This document shows positions 16,696 to 24,376 of a stretch of DNA of 64,000 bases, in pieces. The translations under genes were made by a program, and so were the position numbers. This stretch comes from an uncultured Prevotella sp. (lineage in GTDB: Bacteria; Bacteroidota; Bacteroidia; Bacteroidales; Bacteroidaceae), in contig CAJOEC010000026.1 of assembly GCA_905233425.1 (NCBI GenBank), positions 7,310 to 71,309 on the forward strand, in the 5' to 3' direction. Under the pieces are notes generated by a model, which made no database searches, was not told the DNA's origin, and saw only the letters and a program-made list of their open reading frames with translations. Positions within the stretch are counted from its first letter, which is position 1, and every line of letters begins with the position of its first letter.

Positions 16696-18630
16696 ATGAA
16701 ACAGAAAAGATTAATCCTATGGGCAATGGCAGGGCTGTTGGGTCTTCCATTGCAAGTGCAGGCCCAGTCGGGGCCCGAATTGTACAGGCAGGCAAACACG
16801 CTTAAGAAAAAAGGTAGTTGTGAAGATGCCCGCCAAGCCATCAAACTCTACAACAGGGCCAAGAAGGCTGAGTCGAACCTTCGTGTAGACTGTGACAAGA
16901 ACATCCAGAAGTGTCAAGCCATTATTAAGAAAGACTGCAATGTGTCATTAGACATTACCCAAGAGGTCGTAGAAATACCCTATCAGGGCGGTGAGTCACA
17001 GATTGGTGTCATTTCATCGAAGAAATGGGATGTTGAAGGTATCAAGGAATGGTTCACTACCAGAGTAGGCGACAAGAAAGACAATTTCATTGTGTCGTGT
17101 TTGGATCAGAACAACAGTACGCGTGAAAGAACTACAACTTTGACGGTAAAAAGTGGCGACCTATTCAAGTCGTTGAAAGTGGTGCAGGCGGCACGGCCTG
17201 AATATATCGAAGTTGACGCAACCAGCCTCGCTTTCCCTTCGAAAGGAACCACAGAGTTAATCGGAGTGGAGTCAAATGCCAACTGGGAGGTTCGGTCTGC
17301 TCCCTCCTGGTGTAAAGTGGAAAAAGGTGACAGTACCATACGCATAATTGTGCAACCCAACGACAGGGTAATGGAACGCCCTGGCGATATCATTATTGCT
17401 TCTCCCAACAAGTCGGTAACAATAAAAATTTCTCAGGGAGCGGGCGAGGAGCATCTTACATTGTCACAGAACAACATAATACTGCCAGCCGAAGGAGGCA
17501 AGCACTATATGAAGGTCTACACCGATGCCGAGAACTGGTTCTTGGGTGATTTCCCCAGTTGGCTCAATGTTGAGCGAGTGGGTAGCGACAGTATTTGCAT
17601 AATGAGCGGAAAGAATGAGCCTAATGGTCAGGAACGTTCAGGAAGTGTGCAAGTGAAGACCGACCGCCAGACGACGGGTCTTTTCGTAACGCAGGCTGCC
17701 CGCCAGGCTGTCGACCTCATATTTGGGGAAAATCGTGTCAACGGAAACAACATCTCCCTTGGTGTCAGTGCCAGTTATTATATGCCTTTTGTCAGTACAT
17801 CTGCAAGTGGTGACTTTATTGGTTCTTTAGTAGACTATTCGCTGGGCAACAGTCTGGAAGATGCCGACTACAACTCGGCTGTGGGTTACAGTTTTGGGTT
17901 GTTTGCCGACATACGCCTTTATCAAAATATTTACCTTATGGCTGGTGTCAATTTTTCGCAGATAAAATACAAGAACACCTTTGCACAGAACACATCGCTT
18001 ATAGTGCCATATAATTCCTATCAGTATATGAAGGGTGACGTGCAAAATTCTTACACTGAAGATTACACACACACCATGATAGAGGTGCCTATATTGGCAA
18101 GCTATCGCTTTCCCATCAACAACGTCAGCCATGTGCAGTTGAACCTCGGTCCAGTGCTCAATTTCGGATTGTCATCAAAAATGAAATTCTCGGGTAACAC
18201 CGACTCCGAGACAATGCTCATGTACAACCGTTTCACCGATAAGCAGGCGGGCATCTCCAACTACCCGCGCCACACCATGGTTGATGCCGAGTTCAACCTC
18301 TATCAACCTTGTGTGTCATGGACAGAGAGCTACACCACAGGAAATGTTGGTATCATCACCGATCATCACAAGTTCACAGAGTCGCCGTTCCACCGCTTCA
18401 ACTGCGGCTTGCGTGCTGGCGTGGGATACGAGATAGCTGGACTCTCCTTCGGTCTATATTACACGATGATGCTCACAAACATGGCAAACAAGGGCTATTG
18501 GGAGAACAAAAGATGGACGGTGCTAAACGAGAGCGACCAGCTGATGAGCGGATATAAACACCGCATACATACACTTGAGTTCCGCCTTGCCTACACCTTG
18601 CGCTATCTGGGAATGAACAAAAACAAATAA
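16696..18630 (+). CDS. BACON-domain outer-membrane beta-barrel protein
   Basis: 644 residues with a signal peptide (cut after about residue 24, VQAQ). A short helical segment with three cysteines (66, 73, 81) comes first. Then three BACON-like immunoglobulin-type domains follow (about 83-166, 169-248, 252-336; each ends with a VVQAA, KISQGAG or VTQAA strand and carries NWEV / W..V cores). A C-terminal region from about 349 resembles a small outer-membrane barrel (SLGVSASYYMPF, YSFGLFADIRLYQNIYLMAGVNF, alternating aromatic strands). BACON domains usually bind glycans or mucin. Placed between two kinases, it may be the outer-membrane end of the signalling chain (inference). Confidence 0.8.
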   Translation: MKQKRLILWAMAGLLGLPLQVQAQSGPELYRQANTLKKKGSCEDARQAIKLYNRAKKAESNLRVDCDKNIQKCQAIIKKDCNVSLDITQEVVEIPYQGGESQIGVISSKKWDVEGIKEWFTTRVGDKKDNFIVSCLDQNNSTRERTTTLTVKSGDLFKSLKVVQAARPEYIEVDATSLAFPSKGTTELIGVESNANWEVRSAPSWCKVEKGDSTIRIIVQPNDRVMERPGDIIIASPNKSVTIKISQGAGEEHLTLSQNNIILPAEGGKHYMKVYTDAENWFLGDFPSWLNVERVGSDSICIMSGKNEPNGQERSGSVQVKTDRQTTGLFVTQAARQAVDLIFGENRVNGNNISLGVSASYYMPFVSTSASGDFIGSLVDYSLGNSLEDADYNSAVGYSFGLFADIRLYQNIYLMAGVNFSQIKYKNTFAQNTSLIVPYNSYQYMKGDVQNSYTEDYTHTMIEVPILASYRFPINNVSHVQLNLGPVLNFGLSSKMKFSGNTDSETMLMYNRFTDKQAGISNYPRHTMVDAEFNLYQPCVSWTESYTTGNVGIITDHHKFTESPFHRFNCGLRAGVGYEIAGLSFGLYYTMMLTNMANKGYWENKRWTVLNESDQLMSGYKHRIHTLEFRLAYTLRYLGMNKNK

Positions 18631-18649
18631 ATGAAAACATATTATAATT

Positions 18650-19330
18650 ATGAGATGCCAATTTTGTGGTTGGGACAACCCCGACGGAAAAGAGAATTGT
18701 GAGAAATGCGGAAAGCCTCTCCAGGCAGATGCTGTAGAATCGGTAAAAGTTCAAACAGGCTATCGCAATGAAAGGCCTACTACACGTCAGCCTGTAAGGA
18801 ACATGGCCGATATGAAAGCTACAGTCCGCGAAAGTCGGCTTGAAGATGTAGCTGCAAATGTGCTGGAAGAACAGACCGAATGTCCTGAATGTGGATATAT
18901 TCTTGAGAATGGAGTCTGTCCCTTTTGTGGATATGACAGCAATGCGAACAATAATGAAATAATTAACGACAATACAGACAACATGAATGCAGATGCAAAG
19001 AAAACCGTGAGGCCACGCCGTAAGGGAGAAAAAGGAGGCCGATTCGTACTCACCCCTATTTCAGAGGACACTGGAATGGCAGAAGCCGATTTCATCCAGT
19101 TTGAAGGAAACGAAGTGCAGCTGAACCGAGATAATACTGACCCCAATAATAAAACCATTACCTCACAGCTGCAGGCAGTAATCACATATCAGGACGGGAA
19201 ATGGAGCATTGAGGACAAAAGTGAGTACAAAACAACCTTTGTGCAGGCTGAACACAAGATAGAGCTGCAAAATGGCAGTCTGATACTTTTGGGCAATCAG
19301 CTCTACCAGTTCAATTCTCTCTCAGAGTAA
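18650..19330 (+). CDS. Double zinc-ribbon protein with FHA-like C-terminus
   Basis: 226 residues. Two zinc ribbons: C3-x2-C6 with C17-x2-C20, and C78-x2-C81 with C90-x2-C93. A charged linker leads to residues 125-226, which read like a divergent FHA domain (FVLTPIS, VQLNRDNTDPNNKTIT, LQAVITYQDGKWSIEDKS, ELQNGSLILLGNQLYQF) in which the Arg-Ser-His binding residues are not clearly kept. No signal peptide, so cytoplasmic. It may be an adaptor for a phosphorylated partner. Kinase-adjacent zinc-ribbon proteins are known in several bacterial phosphosignalling clusters. Confidence 0.7.
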   Translation: MRCQFCGWDNPDGKENCEKCGKPLQADAVESVKVQTGYRNERPTTRQPVRNMADMKATVRESRLEDVAANVLEEQTECPECGYILENGVCPFCGYDSNANNNEIINDNTDNMNADAKKTVRPRRKGEKGGRFVLTPISEDTGMAEADFIQFEGNEVQLNRDNTDPNNKTITSQLQAVITYQDGKWSIEDKSEYKTTFVQAEHKIELQNGSLILLGNQLYQFNSLSE

Positions 19331-19372
19331 ATGCATAGACGTGCTGGCAAGCTCGAATACTAACGACGTGGC

Positions 19373-20650
19373 ATGGTTGCATTTCGTTTGGACTTGAAAG
19401 TAGGCAATGTCATTGATGATAAATACCAAATCATCAGAAGCATTGGCAGTGGCTCATACGGTGATGTGTTTCTTGTGAAAGACAAACAGGGACAGTATGC
19501 CATGAAGATTCTCCGGCTTTATGATGAGCCTGGCAGTCTTCACGACGAATTGGTAAAACGTTTCACGCAAGAGTATGAGACAGCAAAAATGCCAGGCGAG
19601 TATTTTGTACATTCCTTGCATTATTCTGAGATGAAGGGCAACCCTTATTTCACAATGGAGTATTGCACAAATGGCGACTTAGCAAAGTATGTCGGTAAAA
19701 ACACAGCCTTGTTACCGCTTATGGCGCACGATATACTCTTTGGCCTCAACGACTTGCACACATCAGGAAAGATACATCGCGACCTTAAGCCAGAGAATGT
19801 CCTCATACGAGATAATGGCAGAGCAGCACTCACCGACTTTGGTGTCGTGGGCAATAAGAACGCAGCAAAGCGAATAAGTACACGTAATATTTTCGGGCGT
19901 CCAAGGCAGAAATTCGGATCGCCACTATATATGGCACCGGAAATGGACGACTTGAAAGGTGGTGGTGTCACCTATCTGCAGACTATTGACATTTGGTCTT
20001 TCGGAGTCATGTTCTATGAACTGCTCACAGGAGGGTTGTTCCCTTTTGGCTCGCCAAACGACCTCTCTGAGTTGCCGCTTTACTTGCAGAATGCTAAAAA
20101 AGGTATATGGAACAGGCAGGCACTGCTTGATGTTACCTATGGCCAGGAGTGGATGCCAATCATTGAGCGGTGTTTAAAGCCAGACTATCAGGAGCGTTAC
20201 CAGAACGTCCTTGAAATGCTTAAGGATATAGAGCCGATGGCAGGCTCCACGAGATCTACACCTGTTCCTGAGGCTGACCGCCGTTCGCCATCCATTGCCA
20301 CTGTGGTAATAACACAAGGCGAGGGAACAGGAACGGTTTACAATGTTCAGAACGTTCTTGCAGGCAAAGGCAGGATGATTAGAGTAGGCAGAAGCAGGGA
20401 CAATAACATTGTGCTGTGTGAGAAAGACAACGAAGACACATACGTGTCACGACATCATTTCACGATTGAGCGTAGCATCGACGGGCAGAACTGGTATATA
20501 AAAGACGGACAATGGATGAAAGAAGAGCGTCGATGGAATCTCTCCACCAATGGTACTTATCTTAACGCCTCTCGTGTAAACTCTGACGGACAAAAATTGT
20601 TCACTGGCGACATTATTACGGCTGGCGAGTTCAAACTGAAAGTAGAATAA
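19373..20650 (+). CDS. Ser/Thr protein kinase with C-terminal FHA domain
   Basis: 425 residues, cytoplasmic. Complete kinase domain: GSGSYG (25-30), Lys45, HRDLKPEN (135-142), DFG (155-157), MAPE (187-190), DIWSFGVMFYELLTGG. Pro/Thr/Ser-rich linker (about 288-310). FHA domain at about 315-425 with Arg340 (RVGRSRDNNIVL), SRHH (359-362) and NGTYLN (393-398), the full set for phosphothreonine binding. In contrast to the first kinase, all catalytic residues are canonical. A kinase that reads its own or its partner's pThr suggests a recruitment or feedback role. Confidence 0.93.
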   Translation: MVAFRLDLKVGNVIDDKYQIIRSIGSGSYGDVFLVKDKQGQYAMKILRLYDEPGSLHDELVKRFTQEYETAKMPGEYFVHSLHYSEMKGNPYFTMEYCTNGDLAKYVGKNTALLPLMAHDILFGLNDLHTSGKIHRDLKPENVLIRDNGRAALTDFGVVGNKNAAKRISTRNIFGRPRQKFGSPLYMAPEMDDLKGGGVTYLQTIDIWSFGVMFYELLTGGLFPFGSPNDLSELPLYLQNAKKGIWNRQALLDVTYGQEWMPIIERCLKPDYQERYQNVLEMLKDIEPMAGSTRSTPVPEADRRSPSIATVVITQGEGTGTVYNVQNVLAGKGRMIRVGRSRDNNIVLCEKDNEDTYVSRHHFTIERSIDGQNWYIKDGQWMKEERRWNLSTNGTYLNASRVNSDGQKLFTGDIITAGEFKLKVE

Positions 20651-20665
20651 CAAACAGATTAAGTA

Positions 20666-22144
20666 ATGGAAGAAAAGGATACGCAACAATATAAACGCAC
20701 GATGAGAGCCACTATGGGGGCTGGCGCAAGCGCATTGCTTAATGGCAACGGACGAAGGTTCTACATCTTAGAACATCGCGACGCGTCGAAATTTCACAGG
20801 GCTGGCGAGTCGCAGAAAATCATTGTAGACCAAGTGGAACTTGGACGACAGTCCGACTGCCAAGTGCGATTCGATGATGACACTTGGCCTATCGTCAGTC
20901 GACGCCATGCAGCAATCGTGCGCGAAGACGGTCGTTGGAAACTTGTGCAATTGTCGACAGTGAATTCGACATTCCTTAACGGACGGGCAATAGAGTCGGA
21001 GTGGTATCTGCAAAATGGCGATGAAATACAGCTTGCCGTCAATGGTCCACGGCTGGGATTCATTGTTCCGGAAGGCAAACAGGGTTTGGTATCGAGCATC
21101 AAGATGACTGAACGACTGGAACTGTTCCGCAAACAGGCCCTGGCACCGTATAAGAGAGCCATAGTGGCACTCTGCATACTGCTTCTATTCGCCATAGTGG
21201 CACTTGTTACATGGAACGTGCTAGTACAGCAAGACTTTAACAAACAAATAGCGCAAGCTAAAGAGCATTTGGCTGCCGTCAGTGGCAAGAATGCCGAACT
21301 CGACTCACTCCTTCTGGAATCACAGCGCGAACAGTCAAGAATGGATTCGCTTATCAAAGCGTACAAAAACCGTCCTGCTGTTACAAAGGTGGTTTATCCT
21401 ACCGACAATCTGGCATCAATGCTCTCAAAAGTTGAGGATGACATATATTTTGTGCGTGCGACAAAAGTGGTTGTCACCGATGGTGAGGAAACGATAGAGA
21501 TTCCGAATTACAGCTGGATTTCCACGGGATTCCTCACTTCAGATGGCAGATTCATCACAGCAAAACACTGTGTAGAGGGGTGGAAATTCAAAGGAGGCAT
21601 ACCTTCCGACGAAGAGGCATTGGCGCTATGTGCTTTTGCAATGAGCACAAAGGGTTGTAAAATTGTTGCCTACTTGGAAGCGAAAAACAAGAAGAAGACT
21701 TTGAATTTCAAGAGTACAGACTTCACTATGAGCACTATAACTGAGCATGAGCACAAAATCGCTGACGATATAGTGTGGCATCTCGAAGGAGATATGCGCA
21801 ATGACTGGGCATACCTCAAAACAGGCCAGAAAGGTTCTATTGTCGTAGATTCAAGGCTCTCGGCATCGCTCCCTGTCGGTGCAGACCTTCACATCCTTGG
21901 ATTCCCACACGGATGGGGGGCCATTGACACTAAAAATTTCAGTAGTCTTTACAATTCTTGCAAGACTGCAAAGGAAGGTCTGGAAAACGGTATCATACGT
22001 ATCAGCGACCGTAGCTTTGAGGGTGGCAACTCCGGCGGCCCTGTGTTCTATAATGACCATGGAAAGCTGAAAGCAGTTGGTATCGTTTCTTATGGTGTGG
22101 GTGAATCGCATGGCGGAGTGGTGTCATTGTCTAACCTTCATTAA
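20666..22144 (+). CDS. FHA - transmembrane - trypsin-like serine protease
   Basis: 492 residues. Cytoplasmic FHA domain (about 30-132: VELGRQSDCQVRF, SRRHAAI, NSTFLNG). One membrane helix (about 165-187). Coiled coil (about 190-232). Then a chymotrypsin-fold protease (about 255-492) with the catalytic triad visible: His301 (ITAKHC), Asp380 (NDWAYLK) and Ser456 (GGNSGGP). Topology predicts pThr reading inside and proteolysis in the periplasm, like HtrA-type sensors but with no PDZ domain. It begins 15 bases after the FHA kinase and ends 11 before the next gene. Confidence 0.88.
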   Translation: MEEKDTQQYKRTMRATMGAGASALLNGNGRRFYILEHRDASKFHRAGESQKIIVDQVELGRQSDCQVRFDDDTWPIVSRRHAAIVREDGRWKLVQLSTVNSTFLNGRAIESEWYLQNGDEIQLAVNGPRLGFIVPEGKQGLVSSIKMTERLELFRKQALAPYKRAIVALCILLLFAIVALVTWNVLVQQDFNKQIAQAKEHLAAVSGKNAELDSLLLESQREQSRMDSLIKAYKNRPAVTKVVYPTDNLASMLSKVEDDIYFVRATKVVVTDGEETIEIPNYSWISTGFLTSDGRFITAKHCVEGWKFKGGIPSDEEALALCAFAMSTKGCKIVAYLEAKNKKKTLNFKSTDFTMSTITEHEHKIADDIVWHLEGDMRNDWAYLKTGQKGSIVVDSRLSASLPVGADLHILGFPHGWGAIDTKNFSSLYNSCKTAKEGLENGIIRISDRSFEGGNSGGPVFYNDHGKLKAVGIVSYGVGESHGGVVSLSNLH

Positions 22145-22155
22145 TCTGTGCAATT

Positions 22156-22965
22156 ATGGTATCGATGACAAATAACCGCAGATTACGTGGAATGTGTGCC
22201 TTATCGCTTTTGCTGGCCTTTGGGGGATTTTATAATCCTCAGGCAGTTGAAGCACAAACACTGCGCGATTTCATCCAGAGTCGGGCCGTTGGCACAGACT
22301 CTTTGTTGGTGAAAGCCGTCACACCGTCGCTGAGCATCGTGCGTCAGCAGTACCGCCTTTTGCGCGACGGAGAGTATTTTGGGAAGAACAACATGCCTTA
22401 CTATGGCGAGTCATACACCCTTGCAGTGAAAATTTCAGGATATACTATCCTCCAAAACCAAGTGGTGACCCCTTGGCTCAACGATGCTGACTATATACGT
22501 GTCAACCAGACGGAGAAATACATCCCAGTGCACTTCTGGAGCTACCAGCGTGCTCTTAATGACAGTGTTTACAAGCCTGTGGAATGGGAGCTGGACAGCC
22601 ACTATACGCGCCCTGCTGACACCGACAGCCTTTTATACAAGAACGAGGATACAGTAAGCGATTTCGGACTTAGTGTGGACAACTCTTTAGGAGAGAAGTT
22701 TGGATATATGATATGGGCTTATTCTTCTACCAATGTGCAGGACAGTGCCATGCACGTGTCTTTAAGGCAGTATAACTATAGGGTGGATGAATCGTCCGAC
22801 AATTCAAAAGTTTTCGTCACACCTTCCGAACCTGATAAAATCCTGGGCGGCATATTTGTCGTACCGTTTTTTGAGAGTGGTGGCATAATCCGTATTGCTT
22901 TGTCTGGTGTTGCCACTAAGACGGTTGAAGGGAAATGGGTGTTGTGTCTAATTAACAACGAGTAG
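22156..22965 (+). CDS. Secreted protein of unknown function in phosphosignalling operon
   Basis: 269 residues. Signal peptide of about 34 residues (charged start, then ALSLLLAFGGFY, cut near VEAQ); the start may also be MTNNRR four codons on. I do not recognise the rest. It is rich in beta-type sequence (YTLAVKISGYTIL, FGYMIWAYSS, VFVVPFFESGG region) with no cysteines in the mature part before Cys265. Its place between protease and phosphatase genes suggests a periplasmic substrate, inhibitor or signal of the protease, but this is inference from position alone. Confidence 0.7.
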   Translation: MVSMTNNRRLRGMCALSLLLAFGGFYNPQAVEAQTLRDFIQSRAVGTDSLLVKAVTPSLSIVRQQYRLLRDGEYFGKNNMPYYGESYTLAVKISGYTILQNQVVTPWLNDADYIRVNQTEKYIPVHFWSYQRALNDSVYKPVEWELDSHYTRPADTDSLLYKNEDTVSDFGLSVDNSLGEKFGYMIWAYSSTNVQDSAMHVSLRQYNYRVDESSDNSKVFVTPSEPDKILGGIFVVPFFESGGIIRIALSGVATKTVEGKWVLCLINNE

Positions 22966-22975
22966 CATAAAGCGT

Positions 22976-24376
22976 ATGGCATCAATAAAGCTCTTTGCAG
23001 GCACCGATGTGGGCTTGCGAGATAACAATGAAGACAATTTCATTGTCTGCCCGGACTTGACTAAGGACGAGTGGATGGTTCCTGCCAACCAGCAGGAACC
23101 AATACAGTTAGGCCAGCGCGGTTGCCTCGTGGTGGTTGCCGACGGCATGGGCGGAATGAACGCCGGCGAGGTGGCTTCAGACATTGCAATCAAGACAGTC
23201 CAGCGGTTGTTTGCTCCGGCAGTCCTGCCCGCTGACACTGTAGAAAAGCCAGAGGCAGTGAAAGCCTACTTGAAAAAGGTCATTGCCGAAGCTGACCAAC
23301 AAGTGAAGACAAGATGTAAGGACGACCCCGATACTGAGGGTATGGGTTCTACCATCGTGATAGCGTGGCTCATCAAAGACATGGTCTATATTGGATGGCT
23401 TGGTGACAGCCGTGCATATTCATTCATGTCTGGTGGGGGGGAAGGCACGGTTTTGGGCGGACAGACACGTGCGGCTGCCCCTACGGACATGGGGACAATC
23501 ATCCGTCTGTCAAAAGACCATTCTTACGTGCAGCAGTTGGTGGATGCCAATATACTGACTGAAGAGGAGGCGATGAACCACCCTGAGAGCAATGTCATTG
23601 TACGCAGTCTGGGCGACACGTCTCAGAAGGCAAGGCCTGATGTCACTGTGCACCCGGTATGCAATGGTGAGATTATCCTCCTTTGCTCCGACGGTCTTTG
23701 TGGCGTATGCACGGATGCTGAGATTGCAGCCATTATTGGAATGCATACGGACGATTTGCAATTGTGCAAAGAGGCGCTTACCACCGCAGCATTGAAAGCA
23801 GGAGGAAGCGATAACATCACTGTCGCTCTGCTTCAAGTGGACAGCGTGGAAAATGGGATTGCAAATCCCCAGGAACAGGTATCCATCTCTTTAGACGAGT
23901 CTGCCCATAGCAGCAGCAATGATTGTCATGTGGAGAAGCGTGACCTCCTAAAGGGCAAATTGCCTATTTGGCTTGCTTTATGTGTTGCTGCTCTATGCGT
24001 TGCTGCTCTCTTTTTATTTCTTCCAGACAATAATTCGGGGAATGCAAGCACCATTGAACAGAATAACGGCGCAGATACCGACACCATTTCCAATGCTATT
24101 GAGATTGCAAATCACTTTGAACGGACTACAGGTTCATTTGAGCGGAACAAAAAAAATGACAGCATCCATTTGGATGGTAAAAACATTTTGCAGAAGAAAG
24201 ACCAGAACGTGAATGTCAATCCTTTGGAAACACTTACCGCTGGCCCCAAACAAGAACAGACAAGTAAAAAAAAGGATGAAGTAGAACTCAAGGAAAATGA
24301 AATATCCATAACTCCCTCTTCAGCGGAGAATCCGTCGATAACAACTAATAATAACACTAAAACAATATCACAATGA
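22976..24376 (+). CDS. PP2C-family Ser/Thr protein phosphatase with C-terminal membrane helix
   Basis: 466 residues. PP2C domain at about 1-290 with its metal-binding signature: DVGLRDNNEDNF (11-22), VVADGMGGMNAGE (54-65), GMGSTIV (122-128), CSDGLCG (237-243) and GGSDNITV (276-283). A single helix (about 330-350) anchors it, and a low-complexity Asn/Lys/Glu tail of about 115 residues follows in the periplasm. It would reverse the action of the two kinases upstream. Its stop codon overlaps the start of the next gene (ATGA), a sign of coupling. Confidence 0.92.
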   Translation: MASIKLFAGTDVGLRDNNEDNFIVCPDLTKDEWMVPANQQEPIQLGQRGCLVVVADGMGGMNAGEVASDIAIKTVQRLFAPAVLPADTVEKPEAVKAYLKKVIAEADQQVKTRCKDDPDTEGMGSTIVIAWLIKDMVYIGWLGDSRAYSFMSGGGEGTVLGGQTRAAAPTDMGTIIRLSKDHSYVQQLVDANILTEEEAMNHPESNVIVRSLGDTSQKARPDVTVHPVCNGEIILLCSDGLCGVCTDAEIAAIIGMHTDDLQLCKEALTTAALKAGGSDNITVALLQVDSVENGIANPQEQVSISLDESAHSSSNDCHVEKRDLLKGKLPIWLALCVAALCVAALFLFLPDNNSGNASTIEQNNGADTDTISNAIEIANHFERTTGSFERNKKNDSIHLDGKNILQKKDQNVNVNPLETLTAGPKQEQTSKKKDEVELKENEISITPSSAENPSITTNNNTKTISQ

